From the NCBI GenBank assembly GCA_013396655.1, contig WBMV01002663.1, positions 223,641 to 287,640 on the forward strand: 64,000 nucleotides of DNA, given 5' to 3'. Positions 13,698 to 25,094 of the stretch are shown here, piece after piece. The translations under genes and the position numbers were made by a program. Origin of the DNA: Campylorhamphus procurvoides. Lineage: Eukaryota > Chordata > Aves > Passeriformes > Dendrocolaptidae. The notes below the pieces were generated by a model, which was given only the letters and a program-made list of their open reading frames with translations, ran no database searches and was not told the origin of the DNA. Position 1 is the first letter of the stretch. Each line of letters opens with the position of its first letter.

Positions 13698-16600
13698 TTC
13701 CTTCGAAAGACACATCCAGAGGTGTGACCTTTCTACATAATTGTGGCAATGATGGCAATGTTGAAGTAATTCACATTATTTTACCTGCCCAGCTCAAATC
13801 TGACACCACTGCTGTTAAAATTAATTAAGACTAATGGCCCTGGCCACTAAGACAGTAGAGTTCATCTAATCTGGGCATTTCAGCCACAGCCAACTATGCC
13901 TTCATCCTCCCAGACCCCTTGATGCTCCACAATGTCCCAGAGTCCTCTACCTGCTGAGAAAAGCTTTGTCCTGGACTCACAGCTGCCAGGTAGACCTGTG
14001 CTCTGGTACTGGCTTTCTTTTAACTGCTTTCTTCCAAAAAGCCTCATATTGAGTCACTTCCCTGGGCATAAAAGTGCTAAGAGAACATCTCACTTTCTTG
14101 TCATTTGATTTTGCAGCTGGATGTTTGGCATCTAATACATGCCAAAAATGAAAATAACCCCAGCATTACAAGGGCTCAGAGAGCTTTGCATTAATGCTGT
14201 ATGCAGATGATGCGTTAATACACAAATCTGATCCACATCAGTCTCTCCCTAATCTATTAGCATTAATAGCTGAGTTGGGCAATAGAGCCACACAGAAAAC
14301 AAGCTGTGCACTGCTTGATTCAAAACCCTGAGAAGGGTTTTGCAGTGGCAAACTCCTCTGAGCTCACAGCACCTTGAATCTGGGACAAAGCAAATACTAC
14401 AAGGAGCAAAGGACTCCTAAGTCAGATTTTCCACTGTGGAAAACCCTCTGGGCTTTGGGTATGGTCACTTTTTAAAAAATACCTTTTAACTACAAAATCT
14501 CTCTGGTACCAGAGAACAACCCTGTGTGGGACAAACCCTGTCCCAGATGTGTGGGCAGAAGTTTCCCCTTTTGCAGGTTCTGTAACAAAAACAGCAAAAA
14601 GAAGAGCCAAAGCCTTGGCTTTAATGAACTGTAGAACATGGACAGGATAAGAAGCCCTTTCCCACCCTCTCATGTGTGAATCCTGAGGCCTCCAGGTCTT
14701 CACATCTCAAACACAGATTTTCAGGAATACACAGGAGCAGCAGCTCCCCAGGCAATAAAGACGCCTGGGGACTTCGGGGAGTCACTTTGCAGTCCATTTG
14801 CATAGAATATATAGTCCCATACTGTGTTTTAAAGGTCTGAGACCCTGTTATAACGCACTGGGCTTCCTCTGCCGGTCCTGCAGGTCCCAGGAGGCAAATA
14901 TCAGTGTCACATTCACATTCACCACTTGCAGAGCAGAAAGCTGCTGTGGTCAGACTCTGGGGCCTGGCTCTGCGAGTGAGCAGCTCACAAAGCAGCATCC
15001 TCCTGCCTCAGCCTGGGGGTAAATCCCTTCCAGCTCCTCCTGCCACAACACACTGCAGACCGTGGTGGGTGGGGATGTGTTATAGCTACAAACCCCCTCC
15101 CACTTCTGACTTGGCGAGGAACAGTAGTGTCCATTTTCCTGAACCTGGAAAAGGTTCTACATTTAATAGTGGGATGAATCAAGACCAAGGGATTAGAGAC
15201 AATTCTGCTGTAGTAAAAATAATTAGGACCTGGTTGTTACATTAACTGAGCCAAATTTCTGTGATTCTCCTCGACCATTATTATGAGTTTAGCCTGAATG
15301 GTGGAGTATTCTCTCTTTGGCTCATGAATCAAAAATCTCGACTGATCTGGTTCTACAGCATGTCCTTCACCTGAAACCAAAAGTCATTTTTCTGCCTTGT
15401 GGGTGAGATAAGCCCTGGGTGAATAATGCCTCTGCCTCTGCTGTGAGCCCTGGCAGTTTCAAAAGACAAAATACAAACATGGATAACTGTGGCCATTACA
15501 TATACAGGAATTATAAAGGTTTGGTTTAATTGGTTTGAGTTTGTTTTCCAAGTGATATTTGCACTCTGGAAATGACAGAAATTGCATGGCCTAAAGGAAA
15601 AAACGATGCTGGAAGATGCAGGCATCCAATCCTAACCTGCTTTAGATGCTGCTGGAAACAAAGTCCAGCAATTAATGGCCAGGACAAGTAAAAAGTGATG
15701 CAGTCAGTGGAAGGAATAAGCTATCAAACACCTCTGAGTAACGAATAGGAGAGATATTTGGTAAGATGCTGCCTCTCGATGTTGGCCCACTGAAGTAGTG
15801 CAGTGGAAAATGCAGATACAAGGGCAAACAACCCCAAAACAGTCTCCAGAAACTCATGGCAATGTCAGACTCTGCCAAGTGTGGGCAATCCCATAATTTT
15901 AGAGGCATTCAGAGCCAAAAACACATTGTTGTTTTCCCAAAGAAGCGCAAAGTCCAAGAAGTTCATGCCAGATGTTTGGTAGGACGTGCACCCTCATGCA
16001 AAGGGGACAGCAGGTACACAGCTTATATTGTCCTTGCTGTCCTTTTAATCTCTGAAAGGTCCTTTTGTACCTGAACACTTGCTGGATTTCAGTTGGTGAC
16101 CCTCATTTTGTATCTATTTCTTCTGTAACAGCTCAAGAACACTTCCCCTAAATGACCTTGATCAATTTTCTTGATATATTGAAAAAATTCTTTTCAATTC
16201 AGCTCTTGTATCAGCAGGGTCCACACTCCCAAATGTGCCATCATAAATACATGCTTCCTCCTTGGAGACTGCTGAAAAGGATGAAATATATACCAAATAT
16301 CAAAGAACTGAGAAATGGCAATTAAATAAGAAGGCAAAGAGAAAGCTTCCAGGTTTGCACTCTTTTCTGATAAAAAAGTCTCAAAACTGAATCTGTGTGT
16401 TCAAACAGACAGAACTGGATGTACCTCTATATCACCAGTGTCCTGTGCATTTGGTACTTTGCTTCAGGGATTTGCACATGGCTGTGGATATGGACACATG
16501 CCCAGAGATACATATGGGTGCTGTTGCTCATCCGTGCACACACCTGCAGGCACACACAGCACTCATTATGGGATGGCAAAGCCAATCAGCAGCTGAAACC

Positions 16601-17050
16601 GAGACTGCCTGCAGAATCACCAGCAAGGCCTCATATGAGTCCTTCTTAGGAGGATGAGTTTAATCATATGATTATTCACCACTTTTTACACAAAACACCT
16701 TTCCCATTCAGCAGGAGGCTGGACTTGCCTGGGAATTAGTCTGGGCTGTGTCATAAAAGGATCTGAATATTCTTGTGACTGCGATGTGGAACACAGGTTT
16801 GGAAAAAACAATCTGTCCCTGCTCCTCCCACAGGATCACATCTGCTTTTTCACAAGTGACTTAAGGTAAGAATATACTTGTTCTTGAAACATGTACCCTT
16901 CATTTTCTGGCTGACTAGCTTCATATCCAGGTTTCCACAAGAGCCAAGTGCTCACATCTGCACAAGTGTCAGAGGCACTTGGACACTAAATAAGTAAAAT
17001 GTTTTGAAAGACACACTCATGAAGAATTAGATCTTTCATGTCTCTCATAC
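13698..17050. other. Unique non-coding sequence with an AT-rich block
   Basis: No gene is recognised. The 14,150-14,285 part is rich in TTAATG and TAATA cores (see separate entry). Minus-strand open frames at 14,422-14,998 have no recognisable domain. Nothing marks an exon convincingly. Confidence 0.5.
14150..14285. other. AT-rich block resembling a conserved non-coding element
   Basis: The segment holds GCATTAATGCTGTATGC, GATGCGTTAATACAC and TTAGCATTAATAGC, three ATTAAT or GTTAAT cores within about 100 bases. Clustered homeodomain-type cores of this sort are common in developmental enhancers. Function is inferred and rests on composition only. Confidence 0.25.
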
Positions 17051-17297
17051 AAAGCTGTGTCAGGGCAGGCTTATGTTGGATCTCAGCAGAAGGTTCTTCC
17101 CCCAGAGGGTGGTCGGGCACTGACCAGGCTCCCCAGGGCAGAGGGCACAGCCCCAAGGCTGCCAGAGCTCCAGGAGTGTTTGGACAACACTGAGAGACAG
17201 GGTGGGATTGTTAGGGTGTCTGTGCAGGGCCAGGAGTTGGACTGGATGATCCTTGTGAGTTCCTTCCTGCTCAGGATATTCTGTAAGTCTGTGATTC
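17051..17297 (+). mobile_element. CR1 3' fragment, type A
   Basis: It begins at AAGCTGTGTCAGGGCAGGC, continues through TTCTTCCCCCAGAGGGTGG and GGGTGGGATTGTTAGGGTG, and ends with GAGTTGGACTGGATGATCC and CTGTGATTCTT. The antisense 142-codon frame at 17,060-17,488 is a shadow of this repeat and its flank. Confidence 0.92.
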
Positions 17298-18011
17298 TTA
17301 CTGAAAAGCCAGGGAAGGTTGCAACCTGTGTGCCTGGAGATTGCCCCTGTGCCCAAGGGACGGTGACAATGCCCTTCTGGCAGGGAAGGACAAACCTTCA
17401 GCAATGCCACATGCATTGCAGCAAACCCTGCAGGGACAATCTGAGCAGGAAAGCATGAGTGTATGCAGCAAAGAAGGGCCTGAGGCAACCAAAAGAGGTA
17501 AAATATTACAGAGCTGCCTCTTTAGCACCTTCCAAGCAACACACTGACTGAGGCAGAAGTTTGTGGGACAAATGGTCTGTGCCTGTGACATTTAAGGGTA
17601 GGGAACAATGCATACAGATAAGGGAGCTGGGATTATTAACACATAGGTCACCCTAAGCCTGATATTTTCCAAGTGTTCTCAGTCCTTTAAGTCAAATCTG
17701 GAAGGCATTCTGCCTTTTCAGCTGGAGCAGCAGCCTACAGACCCACTGCAGCTGCCACCCAGGGTTTCTGAGTATTCTGCATCATTCCTTTCTGTACTGT
17801 GGAGTCATGTGGTGAGACACACCAGCTCGAACACTCACTAAAAGAAAGGCCAACCCTGAAATACTGACTTGCCTTTCCTCTTTCAGCCTCAGCTCAGGCT
17901 CAGTTTCCAAAGGCAGAACCCTGCTGACCCCACTAGAGAATCCCTCCTAGCACAACCCACTGGTGGCCTTTCAAGAGCTTGTCCTCAAGGACAATGAACT
18001 TGTCCCCATTT

Positions 18012-18172
18012 AACAGAATAACAAAATCAGGAGTTGGAAGGGAGCTTAAGGCTCATCTCATTCCATTCCCTTGCCATAGGCAGGATCACCTCCCACTAGC
18101 CCAGGTTGCTCCAAGCCCCATCCAACTTGGCCTTGGACACTTCCAGGGATGCCACAGCTTCTCTGGGCAACC
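18012..18172 (-). mobile_element. CR1 3' fragment, type B, antisense
   Basis: The 3' end is at the left (AATCAGGAGTTGGAAGGGA), followed by CACTAGCCCAGGTTGCTCCA, the GGCCTTGGACACTTCCAGGG block and CCACAGCTTCTCTGGGCAAC. It is truncated soon after that, so only the last 160 or so bases of the element are present. Confidence 0.88.
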
Positions 18173-18668
18173 ACACAGAGTCACCAGAGCACAGCAGAAA
18201 AAGACCAAATATGCAGAGGCCTCAGACCTGCCCTGAAATGGAGCTACTTCAACCTTCAAGAAAACCTGGGGAATTGCCACGGAGTCTTAAGGGAGCAGCA
18301 CCCAACAGGAGAGTATGGACAGCAGAGCTTAGGGTAGAGCAAAGGGGCTTTTACAACTCTGATACTCCAGGACTAAGGGATGCCCTGCCAGCATCCAGAG
18401 CTTCTGTGTCCATAAAAACAGCCAAAGGATGGAGGAGGCATCCCAATACTGGGCAGGTGACACTCAGCAGACTGAGCAGCACTTGCAGCACAATGGGCTG
18501 AACAAAGTGATTGGCAAGGAAATCAAAGGGGGAATAACAAGGTCACTATTCTTCCTCTTTTCTCCTTGGGCAGTGAACTTTGCATTACCACCAGTTGTAA
18601 TCCTCCTCAACCAGTTTACTACATACACTGAGCATTCCTCAGAGAGCAAATACCCCACTGCCCTGGTG

Positions 18669-18744
18669 ATCCATCCATCCATCCATCCATCCATCCATCC
18701 ATCCATCCATCCATCCATCCATCCATCCCTCCCTCCCTCCCTCC
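18669..18744. repeat. Compound microsatellite (ATCC)15(CTCC)4
   Basis: Fifteen uninterrupted ATCC units (18,669-18,728) run into four CTCC units (18,729-18,744). Pure tetranucleotide tracts of this length are usually highly variable between individuals. Both strands read through it, giving artificial Ile-His-Pro-Ser or Gly-Trp-Met-Asp type repeats that are not proteins. Confidence 0.98.
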
Positions 18745-21098
18745 TGCAATAAACCTGCTGCAGCACTGTGGTGACAGAGTGATGAAATACAGAGCCTGTT
18801 GCCCCTGAAAAAATGTAGTTTTGTGTTTACAGCACAGGACAAGCTCCTCACGTACCCAAGCTGGGCAATGTGCTCTCACAGCAGAGCCTACCTGTTGCAT
18901 TTTGATGTGATTCTCAGACACAGGCAGATCCTTTCAGAAGAGCTACCCTGAAATCATTGCTTCAGAACAACAAGGAAAGGGTTATGGCTGAGCCTGAGTC
19001 TCTGGCAGATGGATACATGGCTCTTCCATGTTGGAGTAAAAACTGTGTCCCTATCCTGACCCCCAGTCTGTCCAGTCCTCACTGGGAGCTCCTCAGCAAA
19101 CACATCCCTCTTCTGTAGGTCTGCCTGGGCTGGGTGCGGGGGGATATTTCTAGCCCTGTTAGTCTGACATGATGGACAACTCTCATGGCACTTGACCAAA
19201 AGAGTTGGTTGAAATAACACAGGTATGCAGAGACAAGGGCAGGCAACTGGATTGTCAGAGACAGGTGGGAACTCTTCCTGTGATGAAATACCAGGCCAGA
19301 ACAGATGGCTGGAGAGCCAGGAGTCTGTTTGGAAGCCACTGGAATAGAGACAAGCCCCCAGGCTCACTGAGCCCCACCCTGCATGCAGAGGCTCCCTTCC
19401 TGCCTCAGCGTGCTTGGTGCCCTGCCCGTGCTGCCACGTTTCTGCCATGACAGAGGACTTGTGTGCCTTTCTGAGTGTGCTCAGAGGCAGCTGGCTGCTC
19501 AAGGATGTCATCCTGCAGGATCAGAGCACATTTCCAAACTCAGAATTGCAAGAAAAGGCTGGAAGAGGTGAATTTGGGTCAGAGAGCAAGGAATGAAAAA
19601 AAACCTGCTTGTCTTTTATGAACTGTGCAGACCTTGAGCAGGTACAGAGATTATTGAGGCTGGGCTGAACCTCAAGGTTTGCGAATCTGGTGAAATGCTG
19701 CAGGACAGGGCCTCCAAGGCACAAGCACTGAGCTGACCATCCTCCCTGTCCCCATGAATTCCCTTTCCCAGACAACATTGTCCATGTAAATCTTCCTCCT
19801 GTGTGTTCATAGCAAAAAGACTGTGTGTCTGACAGTAGATGCTGCTATAACAGGATCCCAGAGCCTACAGACCCTCATTGGTGTCAGTGAAAAGGCTACA
19901 GTCCTTTTTAGGACCTCCCCCTTCCAAGTCCAACCCTGGTTAAATGAATTTTCCTTCTTTACAGATCTGCTGGGAAAGGGTCTTTATCACCCTTGAAGCT
20001 CTGGATCCTGTGCCTGCAGTCAAACATCAGACACTCTCACTTGCAGTACACCAGAGTAATCCTCTGGGAGTGCATAAGTCTATTAGCGATGGATAAATAA
20101 TCAATAGGACATCACATTGCTACCAGTAGTTGGGCCATTAACACACCAGGGGTGTGTTAATGCAATAGCTTTTCAAACCAGACCCCAGGGCTTGTGTCGG
20201 GTAAATTGTCCATGACGTGTTCTTGCTTTGAACATTCCTAGTCCATCCCTAGAATATAGTGTCTTCACAGGAGAAGAGAATGCAGCTCATTGTGCCTTTT
20301 TTGTGGGTCTCTGCAGGTCTCTGCCCTTGTCTCTTTGCTCTTCTCCTTGGGGCTGCACTTAACAGCCATAATCCCAGCTCAGAGCCAGCCAACATGGGAA
20401 TTAATTTGCTGAATGAATGAGTCAACAATGTTATTGGTGGTCATACCTGTTGTCTTATAGAACTGCCCCTGCTCAGGAAAACAGAGCTGAAGCACCCACT
20501 TACACTCCAGGGATTTGATTTTAAAGGGTTGCTCAAGTACTTGAGCTCTGCAAGTACCAGAGCCCACATGCTACTAGGATGCAAATGTTTTGGGGTGGAA
20601 TCAGGTGACATTGAACTTTAAAAACACGTTATAAAATGGGGAGAAGGTGGGGGAAGGCTCCTCCAGTTGAGGTTCCTGGAGGCTTTGATAAGACAGAATG
20701 TTTTATGGCAGACTCTGGTATTTAGCGCAAAGCTTTCACAGATGGTCAGTTTTATACCTCTCCTGTACTGTGCCAGCCCCTCCAGCAGTGCTGCAGCTCA
20801 TGCAGTAACTCACTTGGATGGTTACAAACCTCCCCTGGACAACAGTGGCCACGAGAAGCTTCTTGTCAAAGCCCAGAACTACAGAACAGGGTTTTTTGAA
20901 ATCTTTCTTTTTCTAGAAGTGTGTTGAAGTCAGCATTCCATCTGGATTAACTGTGCAAGAGAAATCTCCCAATGAGCATCAAGAGAATCAGGACTCTTGC
21001 CTGTCAAAACAACCTTTACAGGGGCAGCAGAATGCGACAGCAATTTGGATGGCTGAGAAGGCAATGAGACATAAGGTCGAGATGGGAAAGAGAGAACT
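18745..21098. other. Unique non-coding sequence
   Basis: No gene is recognised. The largest open frame (18,954-19,511, minus strand, 185 codons) has no recognisable domain and is overlapped by others of similar quality on both strands. A perfect palindrome at 20,136-20,162 is listed separately and lies in an AT-richer patch from about 20,080 to 20,240. Confidence 0.5.
20136..20162. promoter_or_regulatory. Perfect 12-bp palindrome, T-box-like inverted site
   Basis: The arms CATTAACACACC (20,136-20,147) and GGTGTGTTAATG (20,151-20,162) are exact reverse complements around a 3-base spacer, AGG. The inner cores CACACC and GGTGTG match the half-sites of the Brachyury-type T-box palindrome, where they are 2 bases apart rather than 3. 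The structure is seen directly. Binding by a T-box factor is an inference, and a simple cruciform-forming palindrome is the alternative. Confidence 0.4.
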
Positions 21099-21592
21099 CA
21101 GAATCCCAGAATGCTTTGGATTGGAAGGGACCTTAAAGCTCACCCAGTCTCACCTCCTGGCATGGGCAGAGACACCTTCCATCAACCCAGGTTGCTCCAA
21201 GCCTCGTCCAATCTGGCCTTGGACACTTCCAGGGATCCAGGGGCAGCCACACCTTCTCTGCCCAACCTGTGCCAGGGCCTGCCCATCCCCACAGGGAAGA
21301 ATTTCTTCCCAATATCCCACTTAACCCTGCCCTTGGGCAGTTTAAAACTATTGCCCCTTGTCCTATCACTCTGCCCATAAAAAAATCACTCTATCTCCTT
21401 TTTATAAGCCCCTTTAGGCACTGGAAGGGGCTCTCAGGTCATCCCGGAGCCTTCTCTTCTCCAGGTGAACACCCCCAGCTCTCCCAGCCTGGCTCCAAAG
21501 CAGAGGGGCTCCAGCCCTTGGAGCATCTCCATGGTGTCTTTCTTGTGTTGCAGACCTCAGAATGGGACACAGTCTTATTTGTACTTTGAGGC
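21099..21592 (-). mobile_element. CR1 5'-truncated copy, type B, antisense
   Basis: About 0.5 kb. The left (3') end reads CAGAATCCCAGAATGCTTTG. The TTGGAAGGGACCTTAAAGCT block, GGGATCCAGGGGCAGCCAC, AAGAATTTCTTCCCAATATC and the GGAGCCTTCTCTTCTCCAGG block follow. Near 21,530 a short piece of the element is missing before the last recognisable part (GGACACAGTCTTATTTG). It is truncated before the coding region. Confidence 0.9.
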
Positions 21593-21698
21593 CAAAATCT
21601 GGACTAATTTGAAAGACAATAATCATTCTAGGCTAGGAGAAAGGAGATTTCATCTAAAGATTGTCTCATCTGTTGTTTGCTCTTTCAGATTGTATTGT

Positions 21699-21838
21699 AA
21701 CTTCCTCGGAAGGGGCAGAGGAGGGGCAGGCACTGATCTCTGCTCTGTGGGGACCAGGGAAGCACCCAGGGAATGGCTGGAGCTGTGTCAGGGCAGGCTT
21801 AGGTTGGATCTTAGAAAAAGGTTCTACCCCCAGAGGGG
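21699..21838 (+). mobile_element. CR1 internal fragment, type A (part of a scrambled copy)
   Basis: It corresponds to the middle of the 3' region of the copy at 8,305: GGGCAGAGGAGGGGCAGG, CACTGATCTCTGCTCTGTGG, GGAGCTGTGTCAGGGCAGGC and GGTTCTACCCCCAGAGGGG. It stops abruptly there, so the normal 3' tail is absent. Just 7 bases on, sequence from immediately upstream in the element appears in the opposite orientation. Confidence 0.88.
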
Positions 21839-21845
21839 AAGAACC

Positions 21846-21911
21846 AGAGGTCTCCCCTGAGTGTCCTCTTCTCCAGCTGGACACCCCAAGTGCCCTCAGC
21901 TGCTCCTCCCA
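21846..21911 (-). mobile_element. CR1 inverted fragment, type A (part of a scrambled copy)
   Basis: In antisense it reads GTCCTCTTCTCCAGCTGGAC, CACCCCAAGTGCCCTCAGCT and GCTCCTCC. This is the reverse complement of the GAGGAGCAGCTGAGGGCACT block that lies directly upstream of the 21,699-21,838 segment in an intact element. The two pieces are therefore adjacent parts of one CR1, rearranged by inversion. Confidence 0.8.
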
Positions 21912-23675
21912 CGGATGCTGCTCATGACTCTGCAGCAGTCTGCAGGTGCAGTGCAGGAGCAGCCTGGCCCCCAGCACTGGCTGGGCATACAATTGTTTTG
22001 TGCTCTTCACTTCCCACTCCATCCTTCATCATCTCCTTGGGAATTCTGCCTATTTTGGGAGTGCACAGAGTAACTGCTCGGGGTAAACTCTGCTCTTTCC
22101 TGAACATTTCTCAGCTGCTGATGCTGCCGATGCAGCCCGAGGTGCTGGCTGTGTAATGTGGCCTTTAGACTCCACACCAGGCTTTGCACAACAATTAATT
22201 ACCCTCCAACACAAAATCAATGGGCACCTTCGTTTTGCTCTGGACAGCAGTGATGGATAAGGCAACTTTTCAGCTCCTCTGCGTTAAATAAACTTTCTCC
22301 TGGTTTTGTCCCTGGCAAGGGACAAATCCACATGTGCTCCTGCTGGAGCCTGGGAAAGACGATGGTTTAGGGCAGGTGATGAGGAAACAAACCCTGTTCA
22401 GAGTTCCCCACATGACAAGGACTTCAAATTGCCAAACTGTTCTTGTCTAAGGTAAATAGATTGATTACATCTTTTTCTCATATGAAGCTCAAACACGCCA
22501 TAGTCCCAGAGAAAGGGGTTTCACATATTGCCTGTCTTTTAAAGATTGATGTACTAAATTTTTATACTCATAAACATATAGGAAAATTATTTTATATTGT
22601 ATTATATTACATTACATTTATTATAATATTATGTATGTGTGACTGCTCTTGCACACCTAAAGGCCAGGGCTCAGTTTTACACCTAAATTTGCAATTTAAA
22701 CAGCTCCTTACATAGGAAGGTGTCTTCAAAGAAAGAGTTTTCAAGGAATACACAACACTAACGACAAGTTTCTTTAAAAAATGCAGCACTAAGTTTCAGG
22801 CCATTTTGTTCTCTTGAATATGTAGATTTGAGCAGATTTTCCAGATTTCCTTCTCTTTTAAAACCATGTGAAAGTTGGTTCTTTGGCAACATTTGCAGTT
22901 TTACTCTTTGGGATTAACGTTGCTACTCCTGAATTTTGTCCCCCTCCCAGGCGTTACCTTTGTGTGAGTGCCTGATGATTCTCACCAGGCTGAAGGTTCT
23001 GAAGCTCTCTCTCAAGGGGTGTTGCAGTCCAGCATCTTCTGCAGCTCTGTGCCCGCTCCCTGCCCTGCTGAGGCTCCCTGGTGTCCCAGCAGGGTGGCTG
23101 CAGTCCCACTGGAGTGGGCACAGAGGTGCTGACTGGGCTCTCCCTGAGGCCAGGGGACACAGAGAGCAGCTCCTGCCTGGGAGGAGGCAGCAGGACTGGC
23201 CTCGTGCTTCACTTCACTGTCAAAACCAAGACTCCTCCAGAGCCCAGCAGAGCATGGAGACACCTGGGATTCCACAGTCAATGCCACATGGGAGCAGTCT
23301 GTCAGCTCTTGACTTCCACAGCCAGACTGAGCTATGATGACCAGGGGCACAAGTCCCAGCTGAGGTCTCTGGTATCAGAGCTCCAGCAGTGCCCATGGTG
23401 CTGCCTTCCCTCCCTTTGCTTTTAAGCTATACAGGTGCATACCAGGCCCTCATGCCAGTGCCCCACGGTGTGGGAGACATGCAGGTGCTGGAACCCTGAG
23501 TCTGACTTAGGGAGGACTAACAGCTCCGTTCCCAGCTGGCTAGGAACCAAACCTGCACCCTCTCACCCACAGTGCTGGGATATCACAAGGGAAACCAGGA
23601 CCCTCTGCAGACTGCAGTGCAGAGATGAGGGCTCTCCTGGTCCATCTGCCCTGTAGGTTCCCATAAGGTACAGCC
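21912..23675. other. Unique non-coding sequence with an AT-rich tract
   Basis: No gene is recognised. The 22,554-22,640 part is AT-rich low-complexity sequence (TATATTGTATTATATTACAT and similar). Around 22,940-23,430 GC content rises and several frames stay open, but no domain is visible. Confidence 0.5.
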
Positions 23676-23808
23676 AGAGAATCATTAAGATTGGAAAAGA
23701 CCTCCAAGATCATCAAGTCCAACCTTCAACTGAACACCCCCATGCCCACTGAACCACGTCATGAAATTCCAGGGATGGTGACTTTGCCACTGCCCTGTCT
23801 AGAGGGGA
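23676..23808 (-). mobile_element. CR1 3' fragment, type C, antisense
   Basis: The 3' end is at the left (AGAGAATCATTAAGATTGG), then AAAGACCTCCAAGATCATCA, GTCCAACCTTCAACTGAAC and the GGGATGGTGACTTTGCCACT block. Similarity is lost shortly after CACTGCCCTG. Confidence 0.85.
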
Positions 23809-24412
23809 CAACCACAAGGTTGTTCCAGAAAGTTCCCTGATGCTGAGGAGTGTTAAAAACCAGACACTGGGCAGGTCATCCAAGTCTACCAAAGTGGAGC
23901 TTTCCTTGCTCAGCAATAGCCCAGGCAGAGAGCAGGGAGATAGATCTGGACAGGAAAACTTCAGTTGCAACAAGGGACAGGAAAGAGAGAGGTTCAGCAC
24001 CAGTTCACCCCAGCAAGGTTTTGGCTCTGGCATTGCACAGATGTGGCTGAGAGAACATCCAGGGCCCGGGCAGGTCTGGCAGCAGCATCAGCCCCCACAC
24101 GCAGAGTCCTGCAGGAATTGGTGCTGACAGGGACAAGTTGAGGACACACACTGACCCCACAACATCACGGGAAGAAAGTGCGAAGGAACAGACTGTGCCT
24201 TGTGAAAATGGGATTTTCAGGGAGTTTTGCTTCTGAACACCAGGAAATTCCTACTCTGTTTAGAATGATATTTTTCAAGAATTTTTCAAAAGACCAAAAG
24301 CAACTTGAGTTTCCACAGGATCATCAAAAGTTATTGTGTTACCTAGTATTGCCAGTGCCCAGGTACCATGGGATACTCTTAAAAACAGTAGCATCCAAAG
24401 GAATTCTTTTTT

Positions 24413-25094
24413 CATAGGATCATAGAACCATGGTTTGTCTTGGAACAGACCTTAGAGCTCATTCCACCCCCTGCCATGGGCAGGAACACCTTCCACCAGC
24501 CCAGGCTGCTCCAACCCCATCCAGCCGGGCCTTGAACACTTCCAGGGATGGGGCAGCCACAGCTTCTCTGGGCAACCTATGCCAGGGCCTGCCCACCCTG
24601 ACAGGGAACAATTTTTTCCTAACATCTAATCTTAACCTACTTTCAGTAGGAAGCTATTGCCCTTGTCCTGTCACTCCAGACCCTTGTGAATAGTCTCACT
24701 CCATCCTTCTTGTCAGCTCCTTCAGGTACTGCAGGGCCACAATTAGGTCACCCTGGAGCCTTCTCTTCTCCAGGCTTTACAATCCCAGCTCTTCCAGCCT
24801 TTCCTCACAGCAGAGCTGCTCCAGCCCTCGGGTCATCCTGGCGCCTCCTCTGGACTCTCTCCAGCAGCTCCACGTCCTTCCTGTGCTGGTCCCCAGGGCT
24901 GGAGCAGCTCTGCAGGTGGGGTCTCACCTGAGGGGGCAGAGGGGCAGGATCCCCCCTCCCTGCTGCCCATGCTGTGGGACCAGCCCAGGGCACAGGGGGG
25001 GTTCTGAGTTCTGGTTCATGTCCAGCATCTCCCTCACCAGCACCTGAAAGTCCTTCTCCCCAGGGCTACTCTCAATCTGTTCATCTCCTGGCCC
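24413..25094 (-). mobile_element. CR1 longest copy, antisense, type B tail
   Basis: About 0.68 kb, the longest uninterrupted CR1 here. After the 3' end (CATAGGATCATAGAACCATG) come the type B tail, CCTTGTCCTGTCACTCCAG, GGAGCCTTCTCTTCTCCAGG, the CCACGTCCTTCCTGTGCTGG block, a GC-rich GGTCTCACCTGAG region, and CATCTCCCTCACCAGCACC. The last parts approach the end of the element's ORF2. No intact reading frame is left. Confidence 0.9.

Noticed and set aside
18464..18921. Frames with long Gly-Trp-Met-Asp or Ile-His-Pro-Ser repeats
   Set aside because: They are translations of the (ATCC)n microsatellite on either strand.
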